Under the pieces are notes generated by a model. The model did not search any database. It saw nothing but the letters and a program-made list of their open reading frames with translations, and had not been told where the DNA came from. A program made the position numbers and the translations under genes. From Komarekiella delphini-convector SJRDD-AB1 (GTDB taxonomy: Bacteria; Cyanobacteriota; Cyanobacteriia; Cyanobacteriales; Nostocaceae): DNA of 64,000 nt. Location: positions 16,935 to 80,934 of the forward strand of contig NZ_VJXY01000036.1 of NCBI RefSeq assembly GCF_014831675.1, read 5' to 3'. This document shows positions 54,555 through 63,860 of this stretch, piece after piece; positions within the stretch are counted from its first letter, which is position 1, and each line of letters opens with the position of its first letter.

Positions 54555-55781
54555 ATGGATTTATTAGAGTACCAAGTTAAAGAATGGTTTGGGAAGATAG
54601 GCATTCCTGTATTGCCTTCCCAAAGAATCGACCATCCCACAGATTTGAAACGTTTAAAAATCCGTTTTCCGATTGTACTAAAATCTCAAGTACATGGAGC
54701 TGAACGGGCAAAAGCTGGTGGTGTTAGATTTGCGGAAACGACAATTGATGCGATCGCCGCTGCACAAAGTATTTTCAATTTACCAATTTGGGGTGAGTTA
54801 CCAGAAGTTTTATTGGCAGAATCTCAATACGACGCCAAACAAGAATTTTACTTAGCGGTGGTTTTAGACACTGCTGTCTGCCGACCAGTACTTTTAGGTT
54901 CCAAAGAAGCCAATATTGATTGGGAATCGGCTGGGGAAAAAATGGTGCATGTTGTAGTTGAACAAGAATTTTCCCCATTTTATGCCCGACGACTAGCTTT
55001 GAAAATGGGCTTGCAGGGAACCCTAATGCAATCGGTAAGCAGCGTTGTCGAAAAGATGTATGAGTTATTTGTGCAAAAAGACCTGGATTTAGTAGAAATT
55101 AATCCTCTGGCAATTAATGCTGCTGATCAAGTTATGGCTCTAAATGGTAAAGTTAGGGTCAATGAACGGGCAATCAAGCGTCATCCAGATCTCGCCCAGA
55201 TAGCGGCAAACATCATCAGCCGTCATACCAGTACTGAAATTAACGGCATTTTAGGTGACTGGGATGGTGTAGAAATGCACGGCAAAATCGGTATTTTGGG
55301 TAATGGTGCTGGTTCGGTAATGGCAACCTTGGATTTAGTCTCTAATGCTGGTGGTAAACCTGGTGTTTGTTTAAATCTACGTCATGCTTTCCTTACAGAT
55401 ACAGCACCAACGACCTTTCGCGATCGCTTAGACATCGGTCTAAAAATCTTGAACGCTGACAAAAGCATTCAAGTGATACTAATTAACTTCTTGGGTAGCA
55501 TTCCTCAATCTGAAGAAGTAACCGAAGTCATCGCTAAATTTGTGCAGCAAGACAAAAGCGAACTCAAATCCCAGGTTGTACGCTCGAATGGCAGTAAAAG
55601 CCGTCGAGAACCTAATCTTCTACCCTTAGTTGTCCGTCTTGCCGGTTCTGAATTCAATGCCGCTAGAGAATATTTTGCAGAACTAAAAACCCACACTGAT
55701 GCGCTGATAGTGGTAGAAAATTTAGATGAGGCAGTAGACAAAGCAGTTCGTTTGGCTAAGTTAACCGCCTCTAAGAAGTAA
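54555..55781 (+). CDS. Succinyl-CoA synthetase beta-like protein (SucC family), altered active site
   Basis: About 408 residues. MDLLEYQVKEWFGKIGIPV is the SucC N-terminus, which sets the start at ATG 54555 and not the TTG at 54528. ATP-grasp features remain: KSQVHGAERAKAGGVR and VEINPLAI (Glu and metal-binding Asn). Compared with E. coli SucC as I remember it, the metal-binding Asp213 becomes Asn (ALNGKV), the glycine-rich DVGGGA loop reads NLRHAF, and FGGIVR reads LGSIPQ. The fold is kept but catalysis is doubtful. The SucD-like gene follows after 510 bp of repeats. Confidence 0.85.
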   Translation: MDLLEYQVKEWFGKIGIPVLPSQRIDHPTDLKRLKIRFPIVLKSQVHGAERAKAGGVRFAETTIDAIAAAQSIFNLPIWGELPEVLLAESQYDAKQEFYLAVVLDTAVCRPVLLGSKEANIDWESAGEKMVHVVVEQEFSPFYARRLALKMGLQGTLMQSVSSVVEKMYELFVQKDLDLVEINPLAINAADQVMALNGKVRVNERAIKRHPDLAQIAANIISRHTSTEINGILGDWDGVEMHGKIGILGNGAGSVMATLDLVSNAGGKPGVCLNLRHAFLTDTAPTTFRDRLDIGLKILNADKSIQVILINFLGSIPQSEEVTEVIAKFVQQDKSELKSQVVRSNGSKSRREPNLLPLVVRLAGSEFNAAREYFAELKTHTDALIVVENLDEAVDKAVRLAKLTASKK

Positions 55782-56290
55782 TTCGTAATGACGCTCGTTC
55801 CGCGCTACCGCTTCTCTACGAGAGGCTTCTCTACGAGAGGCTTCTCTACGAGAGGCTTCGCCAACGCCAACGCCAACGCCAACGCTAACGTATTTCGTAA
55901 TTAAGAGGTACAGAGCAAGCACTGATGTAACTACGAATTAGGTTAGTGCAGCGGTAGCGTTCCCCTACGCTTAAGCAAGCTATGTGCAGCGTCTCGTAGA
56001 GGGGAACGAGCGTCGGAACGAGTTTTAAGTAGGAAGGCTAAATTAAAGCTTACCTAGATTGCCGGGTTTCGACTGCGCTCAACCCTCGTCTTCTCAGGGA
56101 TCGAGCATTGAGCGAACTTGTGCTGAGCGAAGCCGAAGCAGCCGAAGGGCGCAGTCGAAGTAGTCGAAATGCGTCTTACAAACAATTGAAACTTCCTACT
56201 TAACACCTACCTGATAGGCAGGTGTGAGACTTCATACTGTTATAGGTAAAAATTAAAAGTACAGGGTTGTCAAACTTACGGTAATTTTTT
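55782..56290. repeat. Dense repeat block between sucC-like and sucD-like genes
   Basis: Three tandem 15 bp TTCTCTACGAGAGGC units (55812-55856) are followed by five CCAACG hexamers (55860-55890). Next come GCGGTAGCGTTCCCC...GAACGAGCGTC (about 55948-56020), which is inverted relative to GACGCTCGTTCCGCGCTACC at 55792. A TTCGACTGCGCTCAA element at 56069-56100 has its inverted partner near 56150-56168. There is no ORF. The block splits what is normally an operon. Confidence 0.85.
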
Positions 56291-57172
56291 ATGAACTTAA
56301 CACCAGACAGTAAAGTGCTAATTCAAGGCTTTTGTGAATTCATTTCAGGAACTCATATTGCTCAAATGAAAGCTTACGGCACAAATTTGGTAGCTGGTGT
56401 CAATCCTGGATGTGGTGGACAGCAACTCAACGATTTGCCAGTGTTTGACTTGGTAGAGGAGGTGATAGCGGAATTTGGAGCAATTGACACAACGATTATT
56501 TGTGTACACCCTTTCCAAGTATTAGATGCGGCATTGGAAGCGATCGCATCTAATATTGGTCAGATAATTATTATCACTGCTGGCGTGCCGCCTTTGGATA
56601 TGGTGCAATTACTTCGCAAAGCCGAGGCGTGTGAAACTCTTGTGATAGGGCCAAATAGTCCTGGGATCATTGTGCCGGGGAAAATTCTTTTAGGGACTCA
56701 TCCTAGTGAATTCTACACTCCTGGGCCAGTGGGTATAGTCAGCCGTAGCAGCACCCTCACCTACGAAGTTGCCTTAGAATTGACCAAAGCTGATTTAGGG
56801 CAGTCAATTAGTGTCAGTATTGGTAGTGATGCGATCGTCGGTTCCTCGTTTCTGCAATGGCTGCAAATTCTTGATGAAGATGAAACTACACAGGCGATCG
56901 TTTTAGTCGGTCAACCTGGTGGAGGTAGTGAAGAAGCTGCGGCGCGGTACATTGCTGAAGCAATTGATAAACCAGTAATTGCTTACATTGCTGGTAGACA
57001 AGCACCACCAGGAAAAAGTTGGCGTCAGACTGGGACTTTGGCAACGGTTGTCGGACGTGATTCAAACTTCGGCACAGCTCAAAGTAAACTAGCTGCTTTA
57101 AAAGCAGTACATGTTCCAGTAGCCGAACGTCCTTCCCAAATTCCAGAATTAGTTAGAAAAAGGATTAATTGA
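56291..57172 (+). CDS. Succinyl-CoA synthetase alpha-like protein (SucD family), catalytic residues lost
   Basis: A 293-residue protein of normal SucD length. The CoA-binding N-terminal half has VLIQGFCEFISGTHIAQMKAYG and GVNPGCGGQQL. The C-terminal half has VGIVSRSSTLTYEVA and SIGSDAIVGSSFLQWL. In E. coli SucD the phospho-His246 lies in GHAGAI; here the region reads SWRQTGTL, with Gln at that place. The assisting Glu208 in IGEIGG is Gln (VGQPGG). Both changes argue that the enzyme cannot form the phosphohistidine intermediate. It pairs with the SucC-like gene upstream. Confidence 0.85.
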   Translation: MNLTPDSKVLIQGFCEFISGTHIAQMKAYGTNLVAGVNPGCGGQQLNDLPVFDLVEEVIAEFGAIDTTIICVHPFQVLDAALEAIASNIGQIIIITAGVPPLDMVQLLRKAEACETLVIGPNSPGIIVPGKILLGTHPSEFYTPGPVGIVSRSSTLTYEVALELTKADLGQSISVSIGSDAIVGSSFLQWLQILDEDETTQAIVLVGQPGGGSEEAAARYIAEAIDKPVIAYIAGRQAPPGKSWRQTGTLATVVGRDSNFGTAQSKLAALKAVHVPVAERPSQIPELVRKRIN

Positions 57173-57279
57173 AATGCTCCCCAGGATGCTTGCATGTGTT
57201 GTAATACTTCTTGGTTAAAGGGGAAAGGGGAAGGGCTTAAATTTGGATTTCTCATCAGTCAATATGATTGTGATGTTAT

Positions 57280-57321
57280 GATCGCACTTTTAAACAGATT
57301 AGTAAAAAAACAAGTGCGATC
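57280..57321. terminator. Possible terminator between convergent genes
   Basis: GATCGCACTT (57280-57289) pairs with AAGTGCGATC (57312-57321), loop 22 nt. The sequence GATCGCACTTTTAAA occurs twice (57280 and 57318). The right copy overlaps the stop codon of the methyltransferase gene. Its position between convergent genes supports a terminator role, but no strong T-run is present on either side. Confidence 0.45.
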
Positions 57322-57327
57322 GCACTT

Positions 57328-58056
57328 TTAAAGACTTGTCATTACCTGAGCTAATTCATTCGATAAATCAATTACAGGTTCTTGCTGCTTTTTAAATAAG
57401 ACCCCAGCCAAGAAGTAATAATCACCAGAATAAAAGGCCATTTTGTTTTTTCGTAAACCTTCTATGTGCTTTTTAACTTTTGGCTCGGAGCTATAGTATC
57501 CAAATTCTAAAGGTAAAATCAGAAAATTACTTACACAATAGCCATTGTCTTTTGCTTGTTTGAGTGTACCTTTTGGATTAGAATAGCTAGACACTAAAAC
57601 TAAAACATTTTCGTAGCCTAATGATAAAAGATTATTGGTAACTGTTGCCCCATCTATACCTCCAAATAATAGCGGCATATAAATATCTTGATCTGGTGCA
57701 GGAAGATAAGGCGGATTTGCTACAAGGTACTTAGCTTTAGGTTTAGAAGATTTAAACAAACAAGAATTATAGATTACGTATTTATTACCAAGATTATATT
57801 CATCAATTGTTGAATTTGCGACTTTCCATGCAGAAGTATTTAGTTCAAATCCGCGGATTACGCCTTCAAATTTGTTTCTCAATAATGTATTAATCACGGG
57901 ACTACCATCTCCCGAACCAAACTCAACGATAGACTCAGATTGTTTACAATTTCTTAGAACAAGGTTTTCTAGGCAATTGGAGTAAAAAATAGATTCATCA
58001 GGGCAAAAAAAGATATCTTTCATTTGACTGTACTTCAATGGTAGTGTTATGATCAA
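57328..58056 (-). CDS. Class I SAM methyltransferase with NPPY motif
   Basis: A 242-residue protein. SIVEFGSGDGSPVI is motif I, and YLVANPPYLPAPDQD contains NPPY, the catalytic loop of N-methyltransferases acting on Gln, adenine or similar planar nitrogens (HemK/PrmC and TrmN6 types). It lacks the extra N-terminal domain of PrmC. The substrate is unknown; protein-glutamine or RNA methylation are options. It is convergent with the SucD-like gene. Confidence 0.82.
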   Translation of the reverse strand: MIITLPLKYSQMKDIFFCPDESIFYSNCLENLVLRNCKQSESIVEFGSGDGSPVINTLLRNKFEGVIRGFELNTSAWKVANSTIDEYNLGNKYVIYNSCLFKSSKPKAKYLVANPPYLPAPDQDIYMPLLFGGIDGATVTNNLLSLGYENVLVLVSSYSNPKGTLKQAKDNGYCVSNFLILPLEFGYYSSEPKVKKHIEGLRKNKMAFYSGDYYFLAGVLFKKQQEPVIDLSNELAQVMTSL

Positions 58057-58253
58057 TGTAATAAGAGGTTATTTAATACCTTTAATCAAGGCAATAAATA
58101 AGTATTTCTTTAGTAAATAAGTCGTTACCAAAGAAAATAAATTTGTAGCGGATTAGCAATAGAATTATTTAGAAATGCAAAATTAAAAATGCCAGAAAAA
58201 ACCTGCCATTTTTACTTACTAATTTTTTGCATTTCTCACACGAGAATAGAGAT

Positions 58254-59351
58254 TTATTCAAACTCACGTATTGAGCGTACTACAGCTTTAGCTGCGCGAT
58301 CGCCCATTAGCTTCTCTTGGTCATACCCAAGTACCAACTCCCACGCATCATTAGGATACTGTTCTGCTAAAGGCAAAGCCACATCATCTAACATCCAACG
58401 TCCGTGGCGCTCATCTTCCCTAATGTGCAGTTCCCAGTAACCCATCGCCGCCTCTGAGAGTCCCAATCGTTGCGCCGCCGCCAAATAATTTCTGTAAGCC
58501 GCAGGCCCAGCTACCTCAAAATATGTCAGTCCACCGCTGTAACGCAGAAAATGGCGCTTACGTTCTGTCACCAGAAAGTTATGATTGCCACAAGCTATGA
58601 CTTCCCAAGGTACTAAATCAAAGTATCCCTCTGGTTCGGTATTCATGCCAAACTCAGTTAGCATTTGAGCAAAAAATGTAGAGTGCTTGCGAGATAAACG
58701 ACCGTTGCCGTATTCTTCTAGTAGTACGCGTACAAGCGTACATTGCACCTCATTGGCAGTACCACCCAAAATTCGGGAAAGACGGCTACCTTCAACTAAG
58801 CCATCAAAAGAAGCGATCGCTAGCAAATGACGATAGCCAGCTTCCGTCATTTCCTCCTGGATATAGCGACTATCCTCTGACAAAGGCGGATCTAAATCGG
58901 CAGATGCACGCTCAATTAGCGCTTGTTTTACATCCAATTGTTGCAGTGCTGCCACATCGATTTGTGCAAGTTCCCACTCTTGCCAAGCTGCCTCAATTTG
59001 GTCACGACATGAGTGCAAGTAAAGCGATCGCTCATTGGTGTAGTGCCGCAAATCATCATACCAAAACAGCTTTAGCCGATTAATTCGATAAAGTATCCGC
59101 TGAAGAAAACGATGAGCTTGTTCGTCACCGTAGCCGTTTTGATAGGCAGCACGAATTGCCATTGAGAGTACACGTTCAAACTCATTGACTTTCGCAACTT
59201 CCACATCTAGTTTATTATCCAAATCCTCCGTAGCCAGCAGTTCTATAAACTGCTGCTCAGCACTGTTGTACTTAGTTGCCGTTCTTTCCCGTGTTTGCGT
59301 ACTCTTTCCCGCAGCCTCAGCATTGGGGAACATAACTAAATTACTTTGCAT
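58254..59351 (-). CDS. Iron-containing redox enzyme, heme-oxygenase-like (HDO) family
   Basis: About 365 residues. A helical N-terminal third precedes the HDO fold with E-x2-H-type ligands in EEMTEAGYRHLLAIAS and ELHIREDERHGRWM (the E...D-x2-H pattern). Such proteins (PF14518 type) bind two irons and oxidise or cleave small substrates. I choose ATG 59351 (MQSN); a GTG at 59393 would add 14 residues and has a weak purine run upstream, so it is not excluded. The substrate is unknown. Confidence 0.8.
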   Translation of the reverse strand: MQSNLVMFPNAEAAGKSTQTRERTATKYNSAEQQFIELLATEDLDNKLDVEVAKVNEFERVLSMAIRAAYQNGYGDEQAHRFLQRILYRINRLKLFWYDDLRHYTNERSLYLHSCRDQIEAAWQEWELAQIDVAALQQLDVKQALIERASADLDPPLSEDSRYIQEEMTEAGYRHLLAIASFDGLVEGSRLSRILGGTANEVQCTLVRVLLEEYGNGRLSRKHSTFFAQMLTEFGMNTEPEGYFDLVPWEVIACGNHNFLVTERKRHFLRYSGGLTYFEVAGPAAYRNYLAAAQRLGLSEAAMGYWELHIREDERHGRWMLDDVALPLAEQYPNDAWELVLGYDQEKLMGDRAAKAVVRSIREFE

Positions 59352-59527
59352 GGAATCTTTGGTAGCTTTGCAAAGGTGTGAAATTAGTTCCACCCCTAAT
59401 ACTTATATATCCATACTCGTAGCTTTCTCTACCTCTTTCCCTGGTTATAAAGCAAAGATTAAATTTAGCAAGGTCAAGAGTCAACAGTTAAGAGACAGTG
59501 GTTATTTATTTCCCCAGTCCCCATTCC

Positions 59528-61330
59528 CTAATCTCCATTCCCCGTCTGACTCGGTGGAATCTGTTCAATAGGAATCAGTGTTTCCATCACCGACTTAACA
59601 ATCGGTGCGGCGACAGTAGAACCGTAAGCATTTTCTCCTTTTGGCTCATCCACCAATGCCAACACTACATAGCGAGGAGACTCTACTGGCAAAATGGCGA
59701 CAAAGCTAGTTATTCTAGCACCACTAATGTAGCCTCCAGAAGGACTAGCTTTTTGGGCTGTGCCAGTTTTACCAGCAATACGATATCCCGGAATTTGTGA
59801 AGGCTTGCCTGAACCTTCAGTAACCACACTTTCCATCATTTCTACCACCGTGTTGGCTGTGGTGGCTGAGAAAATTTGGCGTGGTGTGGTGCGATTGGGC
59901 GAATAATGCATCTGCCCTTTGCTATCAATCAGTCCCCGCACAACGTGAGGTGTGACTAATTTGCCGCCATTGGCTAAAGCTCCATGCATTTGCACTAGTT
60001 GTAATGGTGTTAAAGACAAGCCTTGACCGAAGGAAGTAGTAGCTGGTTCAATAGGCGAAGCGATAAATTGCTCTTGACTTTTGAGCCTACCGCTAACTTC
60101 AAAAGGTAAATCTGTATCAACTTTTTGTCCTAACCCCAAACGTTCCAGCCAGTTGTAATAGGCTGAAGGCTGCAATCGTTGAATAATTTGCACCATGCCA
60201 ATATTGCTGGAATGTTGCAGAATTTGAGCGATGTTAATTCGCCCATAACTATTATTCAGAGCATTTTTGATCGTGCGGTCAGCCACTCGAATGAAACCGG
60301 GGTCATTAAAAGTATCATCTGGTTTGATGACACCATTTTCCAGTGCGATCGCCACATTCAAAGGCTTGAAAGTTGATCCCGGTTCATAAAGATCCGCCAC
60401 CGTCCAGTTTTTGAACAGTGAGATATCAGACGTGGAGTATTTATTAGGGTTATAGGTGGGTTGAGAAACCAGGGCTAGTAGAGAACCATCGGACGCATCC
60501 ATGACAATTACTGCCCCACGTTGTGCGCCAAACTTCTCCATCTGTTGTTTTAGAGCATTGCGAGCAGCTCGTTGCAGACGGCTATCGATAGTGAGTTGTA
60601 GTCGCAAGTCATCAAAATGCAAAAAGCCTTCAGGAGCATGATCCGGCATGAATGACCCATTACCCGACCGACTCAGCCGCACTGTTTGTACAGAACGTTC
60701 TAACAACTTCTCTTGAGAATACTCCACACCTGCCTGACCGCGACGATCAATATTTACATAGCCCACCACATCAGCAACCAAATCATCTGGTGGGTAAAAG
60801 CGGGAGTATTTTTGAATCAGCTCCAAGCCATTTAAGTTCAAAGAGGTGATGCGATCAATAATTTCTTCAGGCAACGCCGGAGCAAGCGTGATCCCGCTTT
60901 TTTTGCTTTGAAAGGTTTTCAACAATTCAGCAGCATCTTTATTTATGATTGGGGCAAGTCGCTGTGCTATCTCTTCATTGGACTTATTAAACAGCTTGGG
61001 ATGAGCGTACAAAGTATACATCGGACGGTCAATCGCCAACACATTGTTACTGCGATCAACCACTGGCCGACGTGGCATGAAAGGTCGCAAATTAACCATT
61101 TGCTGGTTTCGCGCCCTCTGAGTTAACTTTGGCCCACGTACAATTTGCAAGTAATACAGATTGATTGCCAATCCCAAGCCTGCTGCTATTAATACGCCCC
61201 ATGCAATGAACAGCCGAGACTTATTATGAGGTGCTTTGTCTTGGGTATTAGAAGCAGGTTTACCCGTCAACCCTCGTCTAGAACGCTTCTGCCGCCTCGT
61301 AAGTGTTGGATTCCGAAAATTCTTTTGCAT
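59528..61330 (-). CDS. ftsI: Penicillin-binding protein 2 / FtsI, septal transpeptidase
   Basis: A 600-residue class B PBP. A membrane anchor lies near residues 42-62 (FIAWGVLIAAGLGLAINLYY). The transpeptidase motifs are intact: STFK in EPGSTFKPLNVA, SSN in LQHSSNIGMVQI and KTGTAQ near residue 515. It cross-links septal peptidoglycan. The C-terminus (TGNGD) and stop are coded by an STRR repeat of GGGGAATGG type. The FtsL-like gene lies upstream on the same strand about 200 bp away, as in a dcw cluster remnant. Confidence 0.95.
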   Translation of the reverse strand: MQKNFRNPTLTRRQKRSRRGLTGKPASNTQDKAPHNKSRLFIAWGVLIAAGLGLAINLYYLQIVRGPKLTQRARNQQMVNLRPFMPRRPVVDRSNNVLAIDRPMYTLYAHPKLFNKSNEEIAQRLAPIINKDAAELLKTFQSKKSGITLAPALPEEIIDRITSLNLNGLELIQKYSRFYPPDDLVADVVGYVNIDRRGQAGVEYSQEKLLERSVQTVRLSRSGNGSFMPDHAPEGFLHFDDLRLQLTIDSRLQRAARNALKQQMEKFGAQRGAVIVMDASDGSLLALVSQPTYNPNKYSTSDISLFKNWTVADLYEPGSTFKPLNVAIALENGVIKPDDTFNDPGFIRVADRTIKNALNNSYGRINIAQILQHSSNIGMVQIIQRLQPSAYYNWLERLGLGQKVDTDLPFEVSGRLKSQEQFIASPIEPATTSFGQGLSLTPLQLVQMHGALANGGKLVTPHVVRGLIDSKGQMHYSPNRTTPRQIFSATTANTVVEMMESVVTEGSGKPSQIPGYRIAGKTGTAQKASPSGGYISGARITSFVAILPVESPRYVVLALVDEPKGENAYGSTVAAPIVKSVMETLIPIEQIPPSQTGNGD

Positions 61331-61371
61331 TAGGGTAGTCCTTCGTCCTTTGTCTTTGAAGTTCTGTACGG

Positions 61372-61510
61372 TTAGCGCAGCGGTAGCGATGCGAGTGTCT
61401 CTGAACTTTGTAAGAGAGGAGCGTCGGAAGCCTTTCTTGGAAAGTCAGATCCGTTCGCCTCTATCTGGCGCTCAGACTTCTCTGTTTGTCGTTTGTCAAA
61501 AATCCTAGTC
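61372..61510. repeat. Dispersed repeat between ftsI and ftsL-like genes
   Basis: GGTTAGCGCAGCGGTAGCGA and GAGGAGCGTCGGAAGCC frame a short segment related to 55940-56015. It fills most of the 203 bp gap between the two division genes. No ORF is present. Confidence 0.6.
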
Positions 61511-61533
61511 CAATGACAAATGACTGATGACTT

Positions 61534-62223
61534 TTAGTATCCCAACGGCGAAAGGGTTTGCTGTTGCGTTTCGGAATTTGGTGTTGTGGTAGACGATTCT
61601 GGGTTAGGACTTTGAGGTGCTGGAGACAAGAAAATTGTCCCTTCAGGAGTTGGTGATACTAATCCTGCTGTTGGTCGTTCTGCTTCCTCAGCCATTTTGT
61701 TTTTCAGTGTTGCATTGGTTGTTGTCAACAGCCGCTCATGACGTTGTAGGTTTTGCACTCTGCGGTATGTCTGACTCCAAAGCTCTTGAGAATATACCGT
61801 CCAGCCATAAACCACAAGTGTCGCTGCTACAAATAAAAACGCCACAACTGATGAATAACGATGTAAAGTGTACAAGCGCAGCAACCATAAAGGTGCTGAT
61901 TTAGAACTAGGCATTACAGGAACGCCAATAAAATTTTCTTTCAGACTTTTGGGCGTTGCACTCGCTCCGTTGAGATTTGAGGCTTGTTGTCTACCCAACT
62001 CTTTCATCGATGTGGGTATAACCGCTTTATTCGTCGAAGAAACGGATAAATTTTTCGATAAACGCCGTTGTTTAGAGGCGACTGGTGCAGCTTCAGCGGT
62101 TGTAGAAGCGCTCCGCGCCGCTGATCCCTGACGCGCAAAGCGTCGTTTCCTTAAAGGAAGGGTAAAATGTCGTTGAAACCAAGTACCCTTTGCAGAAACA
62201 TCTGATTTACGAGCAACAACCAT
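61534..62223 (-). CDS. FtsL-like single-pass division protein
   Basis: A 229-residue protein. A basic N-terminal ~115 residues is followed by a membrane helix (SVVAFLFVAATLVVYGWTVY), then a short coiled coil (YRRVQNLQRHERLLTTTNATLKN cut: YRRVQNLQRHERLLTTTNAT) and a proline-rich tail. The bitopic helix plus coiled coil and its place just upstream of ftsI match FtsL of the divisome, which is poorly conserved in sequence. The assignment rests on layout and position. The stop is next to a GACAAAT-type repeat. Confidence 0.68.
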   Translation of the reverse strand: MVVARKSDVSAKGTWFQRHFTLPLRKRRFARQGSAARSASTTAEAAPVASKQRRLSKNLSVSSTNKAVIPTSMKELGRQQASNLNGASATPKSLKENFIGVPVMPSSKSAPLWLLRLYTLHRYSSVVAFLFVAATLVVYGWTVYSQELWSQTYRRVQNLQRHERLLTTTNATLKNKMAEEAERPTAGLVSPTPEGTIFLSPAPQSPNPESSTTTPNSETQQQTLSPLGY

Positions 62224-62705
62224 AACTTTTTTCAGATTGAAAATACTGTATTTTGGATTAATTGTTTGTTCTTGCTAAGGTTAGAATTGCTTTTTGTACA
62301 ATAAGCACACATAACACCCTACACCCTTTTATGTGTTCTGATAGGTAGCTGCACCAATGTTTGCATCTTCTGGATATTGCAATGCTTGCAATCAGCGAGC
62401 AGCAATCTGACAGATGTATTGCATCTAAAGTATGGCAATGCAGGGTCAAAGGTGCAAGACTCTGAGAAAAAATAAAAATTCTTGATATGATAGCTCGGCT
62501 TGCTAAGTAATTTACTACTTTGCGTTCGCTAATTAAGTTATCTGGCTCGTGAGTTAAGAGAAGCTAATCAGATTACTGTATGAAATAACCTTTAAGGATT
62601 GCTTTTGAGTATGTAATCTGACAGCATTTAAAAAAAAGCAATAAATACGGTATCGTATTCAACAGGCGAAAAATTTTTCTAGCCACAATTGGTGAAAGAG
62701 GAGTT
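62224..62705. other. Intergenic region, 480 bp
   Basis: Contains several short GCAATGC/GCATTGC-like motifs (62380-62455) but no clear hairpin or ORF. A ribosome-binding GAGGAG ends it before the small lipoprotein gene. Confidence 0.45.
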
Positions 62706-62888
62706 ATGAAAACAAAAATCTTTGGTTTTGCTCTAATGTTAAGTCTGGCCGCAATTCTCGGAGCCTGTGAAGGCACTAATGAACCTGCTGGGACTACCAC
62801 TCCAGGTGCTCCAGGTGAGCCAGCAGATACCGGAGCTACACCTGCCGTTACTACTACGCCCCTTGCTACGCCTACTAAAACACCCTAA
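62706..62888 (+). CDS. Small lipoprotein, unknown function
   Basis: A 60-residue protein. MKTKIFGFALMLSLAAILGA is a signal peptide ending in an LGAC lipobox, followed by a Thr/Pro/Gly-rich mature part. AGAGGAG is 5 bp before the ATG. Short lipoproteins of this type are common and rarely characterised. The low-complexity tail gives no functional clue. Confidence 0.7.
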   Translation: MKTKIFGFALMLSLAAILGACEGTNEPAGTTTPGAPGEPADTGATPAVTTTPLATPTKTP

Positions 62889-63512
62889 ACCTGGCCATCA
62901 CGCGCACGCTATGGGTTAGTGACGGCGCTGCTTACTAAATGACTTAAATGAATTAGGTCAGGCGAAAATACCAGTATTTTTGATGTTGGTGGATGAAAGC
63001 TTGGAGCTTGCTGAAATGTTAGTTTAAGTAAGACAGCAAGTAGAGGACACTGGTGAGGATAGTTTCTGCCGTAACCAGATGTCCGTCTGTAAATTCTCGC
63101 CTGACAGAACCTTTTTCCAAAATCAAAAAAGTTGAGTCCTAGAAATATCAACCACTATGTGGACAAGGTACTTCGTTGGGTGTAAACTACTCAGTTTCAA
63201 GAGTGCAAAAAATTTATCGCGATCGCTGGCAATTGCTCTTGATCATTGGCTGTAGTCCATTCCATATTGGGATTAAGTGGCTAAGTAATGTTGATTGACT
63301 TGCCAGATTTTTATTAGGGAAATGTCTAGTAGGGGTATGGCATCCAAAATCTTGTCCGCAAGCCGACAATCTGACTGACGCCGTGCCCCTACCGTATATT
63401 TTTGACAGTTTTGTTGCCCAAAATCGAGGAACAACCAAAAGTCTTCTCCTGTGGATGTTAGAAGATTGGTGAGATGGCTGAATCACCTAACTCTGAGTGT
63501 TAAAAGAGGGAG
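62889..63512. other. Intergenic region with a GTAGGGG inverted repeat
   Basis: About 620 bp. A 64 bp element at 63329-63392 has arms GTAGGGGTATGGC and GCCGTGCCCCTAC (two mismatches), related to the palindrome at 2050-2078. Frames on either strand do not look coding. Confidence 0.55.
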
Positions 63513-63839
63513 ATGCAAAGAGTGATGAGATCCATAAGATTTTTGGTGTTAACAGTGAGTATTGTTACCTTGATAGCGTTAAATAGCCACTGGGGATCAG
63601 CGGTAATGGCATTACCGCCACCAGAGGATACGCCGGAAGAAATATTGCGGACACAGATTATTACAGAAGCGCGATCGCCCATTGATGGTAAACCCCTAAC
63701 TGCTGCCGAATATGCAGAATTACAAGCGCAGCTACAAAAGGCCCCACCACCAAAGCTAACTTCAAACTTGCGACAAACTCTTTTCCTGCTGCGTTTGCGT
63801 AACGCACTACGTCAAGTTTTCCCGTTTTTAAATTTTTAA
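63513..63839 (+). CDS. Small exported protein, unknown function
   Basis: About 108 residues. A hydrophobic N-terminus (SIRFLVLTVSIVTLIALNS) looks like a signal peptide with possible cleavage after VMA. The mature part contains PPPEDTPEEILRTQIITEAR and SPIDGKPLTAAEYAELQAQL, a pattern I associate with small conserved cyanobacterial proteins of unknown role. GAGGGAG precedes the ATG. An ATG at 63525 is also possible. Confidence 0.7.
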   Translation: MQRVMRSIRFLVLTVSIVTLIALNSHWGSAVMALPPPEDTPEEILRTQIITEARSPIDGKPLTAAEYAELQAQLQKAPPPKLTSNLRQTLFLLRLRNALRQVFPFLNF

Positions 63840-63860
63840 TGACTTAAGCCGAAGATAGGG

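Noticed and set aside
55812-55890. Possible CRISPR-like array (15 bp and 6 bp tandem units)
   Set aside because: Units are contiguous with no unique spacers and there are no cas genes; this is simple tandem repetition.
59498-59800. Plus-strand frames antisense to the PBP2 gene
   Set aside because: Antisense to a strongly supported conserved gene.
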